Source: Bacteroidales bacterium (GTDB lineage: Bacteria; Bacteroidota; Bacteroidia; Bacteroidales; F082). From it: DNA of 52,179 bases. Where the stretch lies: NCBI GenBank assembly GCA_024400455.1, contig JAKSMU010000012.1:1-52179 (forward strand). The letters run 5' to 3'. The translations under genes and the position numbers were made by a program. The notes beneath the pieces were generated by a model. That model was not told the origin of the DNA, ran no database searches, and saw only the letters and a list, made by a program, of their open reading frames with translations. Below are positions 52,127-52,179 of the stretch, one piece after another; position 1 is the stretch's first letter, and each line of letters begins with the position of its first letter.

Positions 52127-52179
52127 GTGGGCGGCGACCTACTTTCCCACACGGATGCAGTATCATCGGCGCGGCAGGG
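52127..52179 (-). rRNA. rrf: 5S ribosomal RNA, copy 2 (partial, cut by window end)
   Basis: The 3' part of a second 5S gene is present. It is identical to copy 1 in the visible core and differs in helix I (GTCGCCGCC instead of GTCGTCGCC). The 5' part lies beyond the window. Confidence 0.9.

Overview
The window looks like a chromosomal segment of an anaerobic Bacteroidota, most likely order Bacteroidales. The evidence is consistent across the window. SecD and SecF are fused. Five proteins carry type IX secretion (T9SS) C-terminal sorting domains, and there is a PorE-like OmpA protein. Many genes have the Bacteroidota -7 box TAnnTTTGC upstream. Shine-Dalgarno sequences are scarce, and several families (DUF6261, DUF6508, DUF2027-Smr, EFR1, MbnP) are typical of the group. 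I cannot name a genus.

Region 1 (1-19.9 kb) is mostly housekeeping. It holds murA with a Cys-to-Asp active-site change, then grpE-dnaJ with an ABC-2 exporter, secDF, and a PorE-like gene overlapping purM-prfA-pyrF. A minus-strand Omp28-like T9SS cargo gene and ilvE follow. metK sits behind a clear promoter and a SAM-II riboswitch. Region 2 (19.9-30.1 kb) has a methyltransferase, a large cleaved-adhesin T9SS protein, htpG, two TPM-domain genes, ftsE, a frameshifted T9SS protein and an EFR1 ferredoxin.

Region 3 (30.1-43.4 kb) is accessory. It contains an MmeI-like single-chain restriction-modification enzyme. Next is an approximately 855-nt, hairpin-rich, apparently non-coding leader in front of a DUF6261-like gene; the leader includes six tandem units of about 41 bp, each with a TCGA hairpin. 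After HD, PhzF, esterase and DUF6508 genes come an AT-rich AAA+ ATPase, a uracil-DNA-glycosylase-like protein, a small gene behind a three-way-junction RNA, and a WYL-domain regulator. Palindromes of the form GCC-N7-GGC sit at the same distance from three promoters here (WYL, small gene/RNA, AAA+). That suggests a small WYL-controlled regulon, possibly anti-phage.

Region 4 (43.4-52.2 kb) returns to ordinary content: tRNA-Arg(CCG), T9SS cargo, ogt, DUF2027-Smr, and an MbnP/MbnH-like lipoprotein and di-heme enzyme pair heading a tightly overlapping operon (radical SAM, TrmH/SpoU, HAD). Then come cdsA-psd and two tandem 5S rRNA genes, the second cut by the window end.

The two best candidates for something undescribed are the structured leader with tandem hairpin repeats upstream of the DUF6261-like gene (33.46-34.32 kb) and the structured RNA upstream of the small gene at 41.1-41.26 kb. 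All names come from reading sequence and motifs; no database search was possible.
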